Origin: Chlamydiia bacterium
GTDB taxonomy: Bacteria > Chlamydiota > Chlamydiia > Chlamydiales > FEN-1388
DNA length: 20,365 bases
Direction: 5' to 3'
Assembly (NCBI GenBank): GCA_003170575.1
Contig: PMZB01000168.1
Span: 1-20,365, forward strand
Shown here piece after piece: positions 1-8,213 of this stretch. Under the pieces are notes generated by a model. That model had not been told where the DNA came from. It saw only the letters and a list, made by a program, of their open reading frames with translations, and did no database searches. The first letter of the stretch is position 1. Every line of letters starts with the position of its first letter. A program made the translations under genes and the position numbers.

Positions 1-134
1 AACTTAAGCTATAGTAAAAAATTTTTGTAAATGATAAGATGAAAAAAAGGGCTAGATGGTCTCGACTGAAACTCTAAAACGATGTATCATTAGCAGGATT
101 TTTAGTATTATATAAAATTATTTTTCGGACCGCT

Positions 135-2855
135 ATGAATGAAGGAAAAAAGCCAGAACAGAAAAGGACGTTAAGTCAAACGCTCTTTTTCGTGATTTTG
201 GGTTCACTTTTTTTGCTGATGCTTTTTCACGATCTGCTTGTTGTGAAGACAGCGAAAGTCTATTTCAGTTATCAACTGGAACATCTGGTTAATTTAGATC
301 TTTTGCAACCTGAAGAATCGAGAAAGACTGCCACATTAGGCAACCTTGTCTCTTTTTCAGGCAAGTTTCGGGATGCAAAGACAGAAGTTGGAAGGCAACG
401 ATTTCGGTTCCTAGAGCTTATTGAAGAGAAGAATCAACTCTCGCGTGGGATTTCTCTCCTTGAGGAGGAAATGCAAGATGGGCGCAAAAAAGTTATCAAT
501 GCGGCGACCCTATTTCTAGGTGTGTCTGGGATCAAAATTCCACTAAATGGATATGCTGTTTTCAGCGAGTTTTTTGATACTCCAGACAGGCAAAATCATA
601 TCATTATTCGAGAGGTCCCGGATCTAGCAAACCCAACCTTTCTTGCACTCAAACAGTCGTATGATCAGACCAAGCCTGGAGAAAATCTCGAGTACTACTT
701 GCGGCCCTTAGGGGATATTGTTGCGAGCCTTCGCTCTCCCTTGCTTGGAATCGGCAATGACTCAATGAAAAAATCGTTGAGAGAACTTGATACTGCTATT
801 CAGCAGGCTCTTGTCACAGGAACTCCGGAACAAACCTCTATACAGACGGAGCAAAAAGCGTTTTCTACCATTTCTTCTATCATCACACAACTAGATCAAG
901 TTGAAGATCATACCCGCCTCAAAGTACTTCGCTGCACACGTGACTATGCAAAATGGCTTGACCAGTATGGCCAGCTTACCAAAAAACTCGAAGAAACGAA
1001 TCTGCGGCTTGAAAGAGCGATGCAGCCTGTTGCTGACCAAGTGTGGTTCTTTAACAATGAAGAGATTTCATCAGGTCAACTCGCAAAAGAGAATCCTGAG
1101 GTCTATCATCAATGGTTTGTGGGGTCAAAAGAAGAGTGGAATCAATTTGATGCGAATAAAGATGCATCATTTAAGGCTCCAGATCAGCCCCTGAATAAGG
1201 TTTTAGAAAGAACCTTTAAGAGTGAAGAGCTTCCGGCAAACTACATTGGATATATCTTCAGCCTTGCGCCCTTGCTTCTGATTCTTTTTCTCCTCTATAT
1301 GGCATTTTCTCGGCAAGTAAAGGGCATGGGTGGAAACCCTATGGACTTTAACCGATCTCCAGCCCGCCTTTATCCTAAGGGAAGCAATCCTATTACCTTC
1401 AAAGATGTTGCTGGAATTGATGATGCTCTAGAAGAGCTTCAAGAGATTGTCGAGTTTCTTAAAGCTCCTGGGAAATTTACATCGCTTGGCGGAAAAATTC
1501 CTAAAGGAGTTCTCTGCATAGGCCCGCCAGGGACAGGAAAGACGCTGATTGCGCGAGCGGTAGCAGGGGAGGCAGATTGCCCCTTCTTTTCTATCTCAGG
1601 ATCTGATTTTGTCGAGATGTTCGTTGGCGTGGGCGCTAGCCGCATCAGAAAGATGTTTGAAGAAGCCAAGCGCAATTCTCCCTGTATTATTTTCATTGAT
1701 GAAATCGACGCTGTTGGCCGGCATAGAGGTGCTGGAATTGGCGGGGGGCATGATGAGCGCGAGCAGACGCTCAATCAGCTTCTTGTGGAGATGGATGGGT
1801 TTGACCCCAATGAAGGGATTATCATTATTGCAGCTACAAACCGTCCTGATGTACTTGATAGGGCCCTTTTGCGCCCTGGCCGGTTTGATAGACAGGTTAT
1901 TATCTCGCTTCCAGATATTAAGGGCAGATTTGAGATCCTCAAAGTGCATGCGCGCACCATTAAGATGGACGATTCTGCGGATCTTATGATTCTTGCCAAA
2001 AGTACACCAGGCTCCTCTGGAGCAGATCTAAGCAACATGTTGAACGAAGCAGCACTTCTTGCCGCCAGAAAGGAGAGGGTGGCAGTCACCATGCAGGAGA
2101 TATATGAAGCGCGTGACAAAGTCCTGTATGGAAAAGAGAGAAAAAATCTGGAGCTTGATCTCCAAGAAAAAACCTCTACAGCCTATCATGAGTCTGGCCA
2201 TGCCATACTTGCCTCGCTTATGGAGCATGCTGATCCAATAGATAAGGTAACTATTATTCCCCGAGGGTTTTCCCTGGGCGCCACTCAATTTCTCCCGAAA
2301 AAGAACCGCGTGACGTATTGGAGAAAAGAGCTTTTGGATCAACTAACAGTCTCAATGGGGGGAAGGGCAGCGGAAGAGATCTTCTTGCAGGATGTGTCTA
2401 ACGGGGCAAAACAGGATATTGAGCGAGCCACGCAGCTTGCCCGGAGCATGGTATGTGAATGGGGTATGAGTGAAGCGCTTGGAACTGTTACCTATGATGA
2501 GCGCTCAGAAAACGGCGGTTATCTTGGTGCTATTGGATACAGAGAAAAGATGTACTCTGACGTTACAGCCCAAGCAATCGATCAAGAAGTTCGGCACCTC
2601 TTGGATGAAGCCTACGCACGCGCCAAGAAACTCATTTCCGAGCATAAACAAGTTATCGAGCTTATGAAGGATATGCTGCTCGAATTTGAGACGCTCGATG
2701 CAGAAGACATCCAAAGTATTGTCAAGGGCGCCTGGAATGTTGAGGAAAAAAGAACCAAGCAAATAGCCATTCTGGAAAAAAGCAAAAAAGTGCCTCCACC
2801 ACCTCCCAAGGAAGCTCTTGAGGGAACTCCCACTTCTTCACCTGCACCAGCATAG
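135..2855 (+). CDS. ftsH: ATP-dependent zinc metalloprotease FtsH with a chlamydial-type long periplasmic insert
   Basis: Membrane-anchored AAA+ protease that unfolds and degrades membrane and regulatory proteins at the cytoplasmic face of the inner membrane. Seen in the 906-residue product: a first membrane segment at about 15-37, an extracytoplasmic stretch of about 330 residues, a second membrane segment at about 369-392, Walker A GPPGTGKT at 463-470, Walker B IIFIDE at 518-523, an arginine-finger region near 579-585 (LRPGRFD), and the zinc site HESGH at 685-689 with the probable third ligand D761 (KQDIERAT). The tail is proline-rich. The E. coli protein is only about 650 residues, so almost all the extra length is the periplasmic part; Chlamydia FtsH is similarly long. 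The Shine-Dalgarno before the ATG is weak. The next gene follows 10 nt after the stop, so the two are probably co-transcribed. Function is certain; the role of the insert is unknown. Confidence 0.97.
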   Translation: MNEGKKPEQKRTLSQTLFFVILGSLFLLMLFHDLLVVKTAKVYFSYQLEHLVNLDLLQPEESRKTATLGNLVSFSGKFRDAKTEVGRQRFRFLELIEEKNQLSRGISLLEEEMQDGRKKVINAATLFLGVSGIKIPLNGYAVFSEFFDTPDRQNHIIIREVPDLANPTFLALKQSYDQTKPGENLEYYLRPLGDIVASLRSPLLGIGNDSMKKSLRELDTAIQQALVTGTPEQTSIQTEQKAFSTISSIITQLDQVEDHTRLKVLRCTRDYAKWLDQYGQLTKKLEETNLRLERAMQPVADQVWFFNNEEISSGQLAKENPEVYHQWFVGSKEEWNQFDANKDASFKAPDQPLNKVLERTFKSEELPANYIGYIFSLAPLLLILFLLYMAFSRQVKGMGGNPMDFNRSPARLYPKGSNPITFKDVAGIDDALEELQEIVEFLKAPGKFTSLGGKIPKGVLCIGPPGTGKTLIARAVAGEADCPFFSISGSDFVEMFVGVGASRIRKMFEEAKRNSPCIIFIDEIDAVGRHRGAGIGGGHDEREQTLNQLLVEMDGFDPNEGIIIIAATNRPDVLDRALLRPGRFDRQVIISLPDIKGRFEILKVHARTIKMDDSADLMILAKSTPGSSGADLSNMLNEAALLAARKERVAVTMQEIYEARDKVLYGKERKNLELDLQEKTSTAYHESGHAILASLMEHADPIDKVTIIPRGFSLGATQFLPKKNRVTYWRKELLDQLTVSMGGRAAEEIFLQDVSNGAKQDIERATQLARSMVCEWGMSEALGTVTYDERSENGGYLGAIGYREKMYSDVTAQAIDQEVRHLLDEAYARAKKLISEHKQVIELMKDMLLEFETLDAEDIQSIVKGAWNVEEKRTKQIAILEKSKKVPPPPPKEALEGTPTSSPAPA

Positions 2856-2865
2856 AAGGTGGCTT

Positions 2866-4014
2866 ATGAATTTTATTACTCTTCAGGATTGTCTTTCACG
2901 TAATGCACAACTTTTAGGTAAAGACTATAGTCAGCTTGGAACGCGCGTGAAATCGGGGTGGTTTCATCGAAAAGTTTTTCTTTCATTTGACTCCCAAAAG
3001 GGGTGGAGTGTAGTAAAACTTGGTTGGACTCAACTCTTTCTTCGAAAATTCTTAGGGTTTTATAAAAACACAAACTTAACCACCATTTTTCGAGCTTTGA
3101 AACATTCTACGGAGCAAAATACTGCTTTGGAAGAGCGGATCAATACACTTCTCTTCAGTCCAAAAAAAATCTTTTCTTCTTGGAGTAATGTCGAAAGTAG
3201 TAGCAAAGCGGATCTATTTCTTTTCCCAGAATGGCATGCCAATAAAGAATATCGAAAAACGATGAATCGATATATCAATGAACATTATCGAGAAGGTGAC
3301 ATTGTTTTAGTGGAAGGGATCCCTGCAGGAACTGCGGAGCGGAATCAGCAAGTGGAGTATTTGAAAGAGGGCATTCCAGTTTATGGATGGGAACCACAAA
3401 ATTTTAAAGAACTGATTGCTGGATCTAGTGTACAGAAATTACAAGAAATGCTCAAAGAAATGAAAGCCTTTCCCTCTAAATTTATGCCTATGGCATATGA
3501 TTTTGAGGCAATTGGCTCTCACCTGGACGTGGTTATCTCGGAATTTCAAAAACTTGCTGCATATTTTGATCCTAAAATGCCTCCTGCAAAAATTGAAGCT
3601 GAAATTAAAAGATGCTATGAGGGAAGTAAAACTAAAGATAATCCGCGCGAAGTCTTTCAGGTAGTTATTGTGCTCTTACTCAAGAAGCTTGAAGACAAGC
3701 AGGAGAAGGCATTTTTAGATCATGAAACTCCTGATGAAATAGAAAAGGTTATTAAAAATGTCCGTCAGCGGAACCTTTCGTTAGTGACTGAAATTCAAAG
3801 GTATCATGCTCAAGGCAAACGGGTGTTTGTTATCGCAGGTGCGGCCCATTTTTTACACTGGCCTTTCTCTGTATCCTCTTCTGCTCTTAAGGAAATCCAC
3901 GCATGTCTTCGTGAGCACAAATTTGTGATGTGTGCTGAAAAAAACATGAGGACCAGCTTGGTAATGTTATTCAACAGGCAGTTCTTTTCTCATTTAAAAA
4001 AGGTAGAGCCTTGA
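2866..4014 (+). CDS. TraB/GumN (GxxH) family-like protein, function unknown
   Basis: A 382-residue protein in the ftsH transcription unit. I place the start at the ATG 10 nt after the ftsH stop because GAAGGTGG lies just upstream; an in-frame ATG at 2818 would overlap ftsH without a comparable ribosome site. There is no signal peptide or convincing membrane helix. The pattern resembles the TraB/PrgY/GumN/TIKI superfamily. An N-terminal motif LFPEWHAN (about 119-126) stands where the family has GxxH. It is followed by a strand DIVLVEG (145-151), and near the end come an Arg-Asn motif (about 301-303, RQRN), a strand RVFVIAGAAH (319-328) and the second GxxH as GAAH. Some members are metal-dependent proteases or signalling proteins, so catalysis is possible but the first motif is non-canonical (P for G). 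Family assignment is inference from motifs only. A factor-independent terminator follows. Confidence 0.8.
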   Translation: MNFITLQDCLSRNAQLLGKDYSQLGTRVKSGWFHRKVFLSFDSQKGWSVVKLGWTQLFLRKFLGFYKNTNLTTIFRALKHSTEQNTALEERINTLLFSPKKIFSSWSNVESSSKADLFLFPEWHANKEYRKTMNRYINEHYREGDIVLVEGIPAGTAERNQQVEYLKEGIPVYGWEPQNFKELIAGSSVQKLQEMLKEMKAFPSKFMPMAYDFEAIGSHLDVVISEFQKLAAYFDPKMPPAKIEAEIKRCYEGSKTKDNPREVFQVVIVLLLKKLEDKQEKAFLDHETPDEIEKVIKNVRQRNLSLVTEIQRYHAQGKRVFVIAGAAHFLHWPFSVSSSALKEIHACLREHKFVMCAEKNMRTSLVMLFNRQFFSHLKKVEP

Positions 4015-4118
4015 GGGGTTGTACAGGAATAACTTTTTACAGATCTTGTGGGAAAAATCGTCAAGATCTGAACCGTTTTTCTCCTCTACAACTGTAAAAG
4101 TATTCCTGTACGATCCCT
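4015..4118. repeat. Nested imperfect inverted repeat between convergent genes
   Basis: Outer arms at 4021-4042 (GTACAGGAATAACTTTTTAC...) and 4092-4111 are complementary over 20 bp, with two single-base bulges. Pairing continues weakly outward (GGGG/TCCC). A second perfect 9-bp repeat, CAGATCTTG at 4040-4048 and CAAGATCTG at 4062-4070, lies inside and shares three bases with the outer left arm, so the two stems compete. This could be a bidirectional terminator region or the remains of a small palindromic mobile element; no target-site duplication is evident. Confidence 0.7.
4040..4080 (+). terminator. Rho-independent terminator after the TraB-like gene
   Basis: A perfect 9-bp stem, CAGATCTTG/CAAGATCTG, with a 13-nt loop, followed six bases later by a run of five T (GTTTTTC). 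It has the right orientation to end the ftsH-TraB-like transcript, 25 nt after the stop. The stem is not very GC-rich and the T-run is not immediately adjacent, so strength is uncertain. Confidence 0.5.
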
Positions 4119-4166
4119 AAGGCAAATGCCTCCTGAGGTCTACCTCAGCTTATGAGCAGTTGTCAA

Positions 4167-6293
4167 TTACTCAGATCGTGCATGCTGCCGTGCTTTGTGA
4201 AGAAGCGCTTTGTGGGAAAGCTTGAGCTGTCCGCGTTCATTGATATCTGAGACAAGCACTTCGAACGCATCGCCTATATTGATATTTCTTTCTTTCACAA
4301 AAGAATTGATGTCTTCGATTCGTGAGGTATCAATCTCTGAGATATGGCAGAGGCCTTCTTTCCCTGGAAGAATCTCAACGAAAAATCCGAAGGGGACAAT
4401 AGAAGTGATTTTGCCATCATAGACTTTTCCAATTTCAGCTTCTGCTGTAAGGCCGAAGATGATTTCCTTTGCCCGCTCAAGGCCTTCTGGGGAATTTGAA
4501 GAAAGACTGACAAGTCCTGAATCGTCAATATTGATCTCCACGCCTGTTTCCTCAACGATAGCGCGGATTTGTTTGCCTCCTGGGCCGATCACAGTGCCAA
4601 TTTTACTTGGCTTTACTTGCATGGTCTCAATACGCGGCGCATAAATAGACATTGGTTTTGGTGAAGGACAGGTTTCGAGCATTTTCTTCAGAATATGGAT
4701 TCTGCCTTGCTTAGCCTGGGCAAGGGCTTTTTTCATGATCTCAAGAGTGATGCCTTCAACTTTGATGTCCATTTGGAAGGCAGTGATCCCGTTTTCATCT
4801 CCAGTAACCTTGAAATCCATGTCTCCAAGCGCATCTTCCACGCCCAAAATGTCAGAAAGAATAAGGCACTTATCTTTCTCAAGGAGCAGTCCCATAGCAA
4901 TGCCTGACACAGGCCGTTTTATAGGAACCCCGGCTTCCATCATGGCAAGGCATCCACCGCACACAGAGGCCATAGAGGAAGAACCATTTGATTCTGTGAT
5001 ATTTGACTCAAGTCGAATGGTGTAGGGAAAAGCTGTTTTGTCTGGAAGTGTTGCAAGGAGCGCTCGTTCGGCAAGTTTACCGTGACCCACTTCACGACGG
5101 CCAGGAGATCCGATGCGTCCCACTTCTCCCACAGAAAATGGCGGGAAAAAGTACTGCATGTAGAACCGTAGAGTTCCTTCTTCTTCTAGGTTTTCATACC
5201 GTTGAGCCATCTGTTCTCCGCCTAGCACGCACACAGCAATAGACTGGGTTTCTCCTCGGGTGAACAAAGAAGAGCCGTGAGCACGAGGCAAAAGGCCCTG
5301 TTCGATGAAAATAGGACGAATGTCAGTCGGACTTCTGCCATCCCATCTGGTATTTGTCGAGAAGATAAAGTTTCTCATGAACGTTGAAGAGGCCGTTTCC
5401 AAGGCGCGCTTCACCTCAAGTGCAGTAAAGTGAGGTGTTACTTCTTCATTTGTGAGTTCTTCAATTATTTTGCCTTTGCCTAAGGAGATCTCTTTATCTC
5501 TTTGAAGTTTGTTCGGGATTTTCGATGCATTTTGCAGAATTGGGTCGAACTTTTGCGTGACAAGCTCAAGTAGTGCAGGATCGTGTGTTTTAATTGTGTC
5601 GACTTTCTTTTCCTTGCCAAGTTCTTTTTGCCAAAGACTAAGTGTATGGCAGATCTTTTGGATTGCTTGGTGGCCTACTGATATGGCTTCGAGTACTTGC
5701 TCTTCTGTGAGAAACTTACAACTGCCTTCGATCATTAAGACCGCATCTTCGGTTCCAGCAAGCACCAGGTCAAGAGAAGAGGACTTTTGCTCTTCGATGG
5801 TTGGGTTGACAAGAAACTGGTCATTTACGAGTCCAACCCGCACAGCGCCAAGAGGCTTGATCAGAGGAATGTCAGAAAGACAAAGAGCTGCCGAGGCTGC
5901 GCAGATCGCAAGTACGTCAGGGCTATTTGTGTTATCATAGGAATAAACATAGGCTAGGATTTGGATGTCGTGGAAATATCCCTCTTGAATCATGGGGCGT
6001 ATAGGCCGATCGATAAGGCGCGAAACAAGAGTTTCTCTCTCTACTGGGCGGCCTTCTCGCTTGATAAACCCTGACAGAGTTTTCCCTGCTCCCGAAAGCT
6101 TTTCTTGATAGTCAACGCGCAGCGGAAGAAAATCTACGTCAGGGAGTGGCTCTGGTGTTGAGCAGGCGGTAGCAAGGACCATGGTATCGCCGCACCTAAC
6201 CATGACCGCGCCATTTGCCTGGCGAGCTATTTTACCTGTTTCAAAAATAATTTCTCTTCCATTGACCTGGACAGAGGTTTGGTTAGATTTCAT
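4167..6293 (-). CDS. pnp: Polyribonucleotide nucleotidyltransferase (PNPase)
   Basis: Phosphorolytic 3'-5' exoribonuclease that degrades mRNA and can add 3' tails; a trimer in the cytoplasm, often part of a degradosome. The 708-residue product has the full family layout. Two RNase PH-like domains come first, with FIKREGRPVERETLVSRLID in the first and TRGETQ plus GxRREVGHG-type motifs in the second. A KH domain follows with IGPGGKQIR, then a C-terminal S1 domain (GKVYDGKITSIVPFGFFVE). Length is normal for the family. The ATG is preceded by GGAG at a proper distance. It lies downstream of rpsO on the same strand with 102 nt between, the classic rpsO-pnp arrangement, and a terminator-like hairpin in the gap should reduce read-through. 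A hairpin CTGAGG/CCTCAG at 4133-4148 follows the stop but has no T-run. In E. coli PNPase controls its own leader; whether that applies here cannot be seen. Confidence 0.97.
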   Translation of the reverse strand: MKSNQTSVQVNGREIIFETGKIARQANGAVMVRCGDTMVLATACSTPEPLPDVDFLPLRVDYQEKLSGAGKTLSGFIKREGRPVERETLVSRLIDRPIRPMIQEGYFHDIQILAYVYSYDNTNSPDVLAICAASAALCLSDIPLIKPLGAVRVGLVNDQFLVNPTIEEQKSSSLDLVLAGTEDAVLMIEGSCKFLTEEQVLEAISVGHQAIQKICHTLSLWQKELGKEKKVDTIKTHDPALLELVTQKFDPILQNASKIPNKLQRDKEISLGKGKIIEELTNEEVTPHFTALEVKRALETASSTFMRNFIFSTNTRWDGRSPTDIRPIFIEQGLLPRAHGSSLFTRGETQSIAVCVLGGEQMAQRYENLEEEGTLRFYMQYFFPPFSVGEVGRIGSPGRREVGHGKLAERALLATLPDKTAFPYTIRLESNITESNGSSSMASVCGGCLAMMEAGVPIKRPVSGIAMGLLLEKDKCLILSDILGVEDALGDMDFKVTGDENGITAFQMDIKVEGITLEIMKKALAQAKQGRIHILKKMLETCPSPKPMSIYAPRIETMQVKPSKIGTVIGPGGKQIRAIVEETGVEINIDDSGLVSLSSNSPEGLERAKEIIFGLTAEAEIGKVYDGKITSIVPFGFFVEILPGKEGLCHISEIDTSRIEDINSFVKERNINIGDAFEVLVSDINERGQLKLSHKALLHKARQHARSE

Positions 6294-6352
6294 GCTTCAC
6301 TCCAAGAAGATTTGTAAAATAAGGATGTAAATGTGACAAAAAAAATGAATTG

Positions 6353-6384
6353 AAAAACCCCTTGACGCTTTTCTGACAAGGGGT
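6353..6384 (-). terminator. Terminator/attenuator between rpsO and pnp
   Basis: Read on the minus strand, ACCCCTTG pairs with CAAGGGGT (8 bp, 12-nt loop) and is followed directly by TTTTT. It begins about 12 nt after the rpsO stop, so it can end the rpsO message, with pnp expressed by read-through or from its own promoter. The same arrangement exists at rpsO-pnp of E. coli. Confidence 0.8.
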
Positions 6385-6395
6385 CCGATACGAAA

Positions 6396-6665
6396 TTACC
6401 GTCGAAGGTTAAGTTTAACAATGAGTGCCTGATAGCGTTTTGTATCTGTTGAGTTAAGGTAATCGAGCAGCCTCCGGCGTTGGCCTACCAATTTAAGGAG
6501 TGCAAGCCGCGAGTTGTGGTCTTTGGGCGTACGCTTGAGATGATCAGTCAACTCAGCAATACGTTCTGTCAAGATAGCGATCTGTACGTCTGCAGATCCT
6601 GTATCTTTTTCGTGAAGCTGAAACTTCTTCGTAATTTCTTCTTTTGTACCCTTATCGAGCGACAT
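6396..6665 (-). CDS. rpsO: 30S ribosomal protein S15
   Basis: Small-subunit protein that binds 16S rRNA in the central domain and starts platform assembly. The 89-residue product has the normal S15 length and signature: [20 protein letters not shown] near the N terminus, [20 protein letters not shown] in the middle, and [10 protein letters not shown] followed by YQALI near the C terminus. GGAGAG lies 9 nt upstream of the ATG. It heads the rpsO-pnp unit. S15 autoregulates through its own leader in several phyla, using leaders of unrelated shape; here the upstream spacer contains a large hairpin on the same strand (6746-6907) that could take part, which is inference. Confidence 0.97.
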   Translation of the reverse strand: MSLDKGTKEEITKKFQLHEKDTGSADVQIAILTERIAELTDHLKRTPKDHNSRLALLKLVGQRRRLLDYLNSTDTKRYQALIVKLNLRR

Positions 6666-6745
6666 CAGATACTCTCCATTTCAATGGGTTATCACTCCAA
6701 CCAAATGCGATAGGAATGAGCAATTCATTTTTGGGACATATGCCT

Positions 6746-6907
6746 AGTGCTGTTCTCCAAAAATTCCTTTCATCCTGCTATGATCTTCCCCCAGGACGCG
6801 CATTTTCGTGCCCGACAACTTGTTCAAGTTGCCGTCGCACTCCAAACGAGCATCCTGGGGAAAAATCATAACACAGGAGTGAAACGAATTTTAGGAAAAC
6901 AACACTT
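6746..6907 (-). repeat. Imperfect inverted repeat of about 160 nt, candidate structured RNA upstream of rpsO
   Basis: The two halves of 6746-6907 are complementary almost end to end. The outer arms begin AGTGCTGTTCTCC (from 6746) and end GGAAAACAACACT (to 6906). The middle arms are TATGATCTTCCCCCAGGACG (6779-6798) against CATCCTGGGGAAAAATCATA (6851-6870). The tip is CAACTTG/CAAGTTG at 6816-6831. Six of about nine substitutions between the arms (6750, 6755, 6785, 6788, 6797, 6802) become G-U pairs if the minus strand is transcribed, and none becomes G-U on the plus strand. That favours a minus-strand RNA, either the rpsO leader or a separate small RNA 80 nt upstream of it. A palindromic mobile element is the alternative. 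No T-run follows the hairpin. The rest of the 6666-7017 spacer shows no gene. Confidence 0.6.
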
Positions 6908-7017
6908 ACACAAATTTTATCACGATTGCCCTATATTAAGCAACCGAAAATTCCTTGTGAGAAACAGAAGGAGAGTAGTATCTTTTGTAGCCGAATTAGA
7001 TATGTGAAGGAGTGCAT

Positions 7018-7707
7018 GTGGAATCTGTAGATCGCAAGACGTGGGCAGGTAGGTTTTCTCTACTTACCCCTTGGTTTTTTGACATAATGAATGCGGTGAA
7101 GCGAGACTGTAAAAATGAACATCTTCGCCTTAATCCGGCTTTTGTTCGTGAGCATTTTTCTGGAATGCCTGTGCATAGGATTACGATAGATGAGATGCGA
7201 GCTGTGTATCTGCGCCTCATATTGGCAGGTAATGACCAGCTAGCCGAGTTTATTTCCAATCGCTGGCTTTTTCGAAATATGGAGTTATATAATTTCTTTG
7301 AACAAGCACTGAGCGAAGTCTCTCCCGAGTTCGAGAAGATTTCTGAATTAACAGAGGAACAAGCTGAGAAGCTTATTCGCGAATCGACTGAAAAATTTGG
7401 TTGTGAAAGTGTTTTTTGCTTTGTTGCTCTCAACGATGTTGTAATTCCTCAAGATGTATTCAATCGGCTGCAACGTGAGTCAGTTGAATCGCTCGCGAAA
7501 AGACAGAAAGCTGCAGAGGATCAAGGCGGTTCTCCAGAAGAGAGATTGCGTCAAGAAGTGGAGCGATTAAAAGATCGGCAAGAAAAGAAGATTCAAGAGA
7601 TGACAAAACGGCATCAGCAAGAACTGCAGCGATTGAATGCGGAGATGGCAAAATTGAAAGAAGCTGTGTCGCAACTCAAGAAAAAGCCATCCCTAGCTGC
7701 TGTATGA
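7018..7707 (+). CDS. Uncharacterised protein with C-terminal coiled coil
   Basis: I do not recognise this protein. It is about 229 residues. I choose GTG at 7018 because AAGGAG (7007-7012) sits 5 nt before it; a GTG two codons earlier overlaps that ribosome site. The N-terminal two thirds look globular and mixed helical, with no signal peptide or membrane segment (motifs such as RITIDEMRAVYLRLILAGND). From about residue 145 to 222 the chain is charged and heptad-like (VERLKDRQEKKIQEMTKR, LQRLNAEMAKLKEAVSQLKK), which indicates a coiled coil and probably oligomerisation. The stop overlaps the tadA start in an ATGA, so the two are probably translationally coupled. It occupies the position between rpsO and tadA, which are adjacent in Chlamydia. 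Function unknown. Confidence 0.85.
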   Translation: MESVDRKTWAGRFSLLTPWFFDIMNAVKRDCKNEHLRLNPAFVREHFSGMPVHRITIDEMRAVYLRLILAGNDQLAEFISNRWLFRNMELYNFFEQALSEVSPEFEKISELTEEQAEKLIRESTEKFGCESVFCFVALNDVVIPQDVFNRLQRESVESLAKRQKAAEDQGGSPEERLRQEVERLKDRQEKKIQEMTKRHQQELQRLNAEMAKLKEAVSQLKKKPSLAAV

Positions 7708-8213
7708 ATAGAGAGATGACTCTGCCTTCTCCTGATCTCTTGCAAAGCGATGATGAACGATTTATGGTCGAAGCTCTAAAGCAAGCTTGGAAAGCATTTG
7801 CAGCAGGAGAAGTGCCTGTAGGGGCAGTCATTGTTCATGACGGAAGAGTTATTGCCAGAGCTTATAACCAGGTCGAGCTTCTCCAAGACGCAACAGCGCA
7901 TGCAGAGATGCTGGTTATTGGCTCTGCAGCCCAAGCTCTTTCAGGGTGGCGTCTTGAAGGATGTACCCTTTATTCTACATTAGAGCCCTGTTGTATGTGT
8001 GCTGGGGCTCTTTTTCTTTCTCGAGTTTCTCGTCTGGTTTGGGGAGCCCCGGATATTCGCCATGGGGCAAATGGAAGCTTTATCGATGTGTTTTCCCTTA
8101 CTCACCCGATCCACAATGTAGAAGTCACCAAAAATGTGTTGCGTGAATGGTGTTCGCTACCTATGCAACAATTTTTTAAAAAACAAAGAAATCAGCGTTC
8201 CGATTCTATCTAA
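7704..8213 (+). CDS. tadA: tRNA-specific adenosine deaminase TadA
   Basis: Converts A34 to inosine in the anticodon of tRNA-Arg(ACG), needed to read CGN codons; cytoplasmic, usually a homodimer. The 169-residue product has the zinc-dependent deaminase signature: HAE at 66-68 (zinc ligand and catalytic Glu) and PCCMCAG at 95-101 (two zinc-binding Cys). The substrate-side block GAPDIRHGANGSF after it is typical of TadA rather than of cytidine or guanine deaminases. The start ATG overlaps the previous stop (ATGA). An internal in-frame ATG at codon 5 is possible. The last 57 bp overlap, tail to tail, the membrane protein gene on the other strand. Chlamydia carries the orthologue (often labelled yfhC) next to rpsO. 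Confidence 0.94.
   Translation: MNREMTLPSPDLLQSDDERFMVEALKQAWKAFAAGEVPVGAVIVHDGRVIARAYNQVELLQDATAHAEMLVIGSAAQALSGWRLEGCTLYSTLEPCCMCAGALFLSRVSRLVWGAPDIRHGANGSFIDVFSLTHPIHNVEVTKNVLREWCSLPMQQFFKKQRNQRSDSI

Noticed and set aside
1..134. Promoter for ftsH in the AT-rich stretch TTTTTAGTATTATATAAAAT
   Set aside because: Several -10-like hexamers are possible, but none has a convincing -35 at the right distance, and the region upstream is cut by the window edge.
2818..2865. Earlier start for the TraB-like protein inside ftsH
   Set aside because: It would overlap the proline-rich ftsH tail in another frame and has no good ribosome site, while GAAGGTGG precedes the ATG at 2866.
6746..6907. 6S RNA, SRP RNA or RNase P RNA as identity of the hairpin upstream of rpsO
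   Set aside because: The size suits 6S, but there is no central bubble. The SRP tetraloop region (GGAAG...AGCAG) and the RNase P conserved core (GAGGAAAGTC) are absent.
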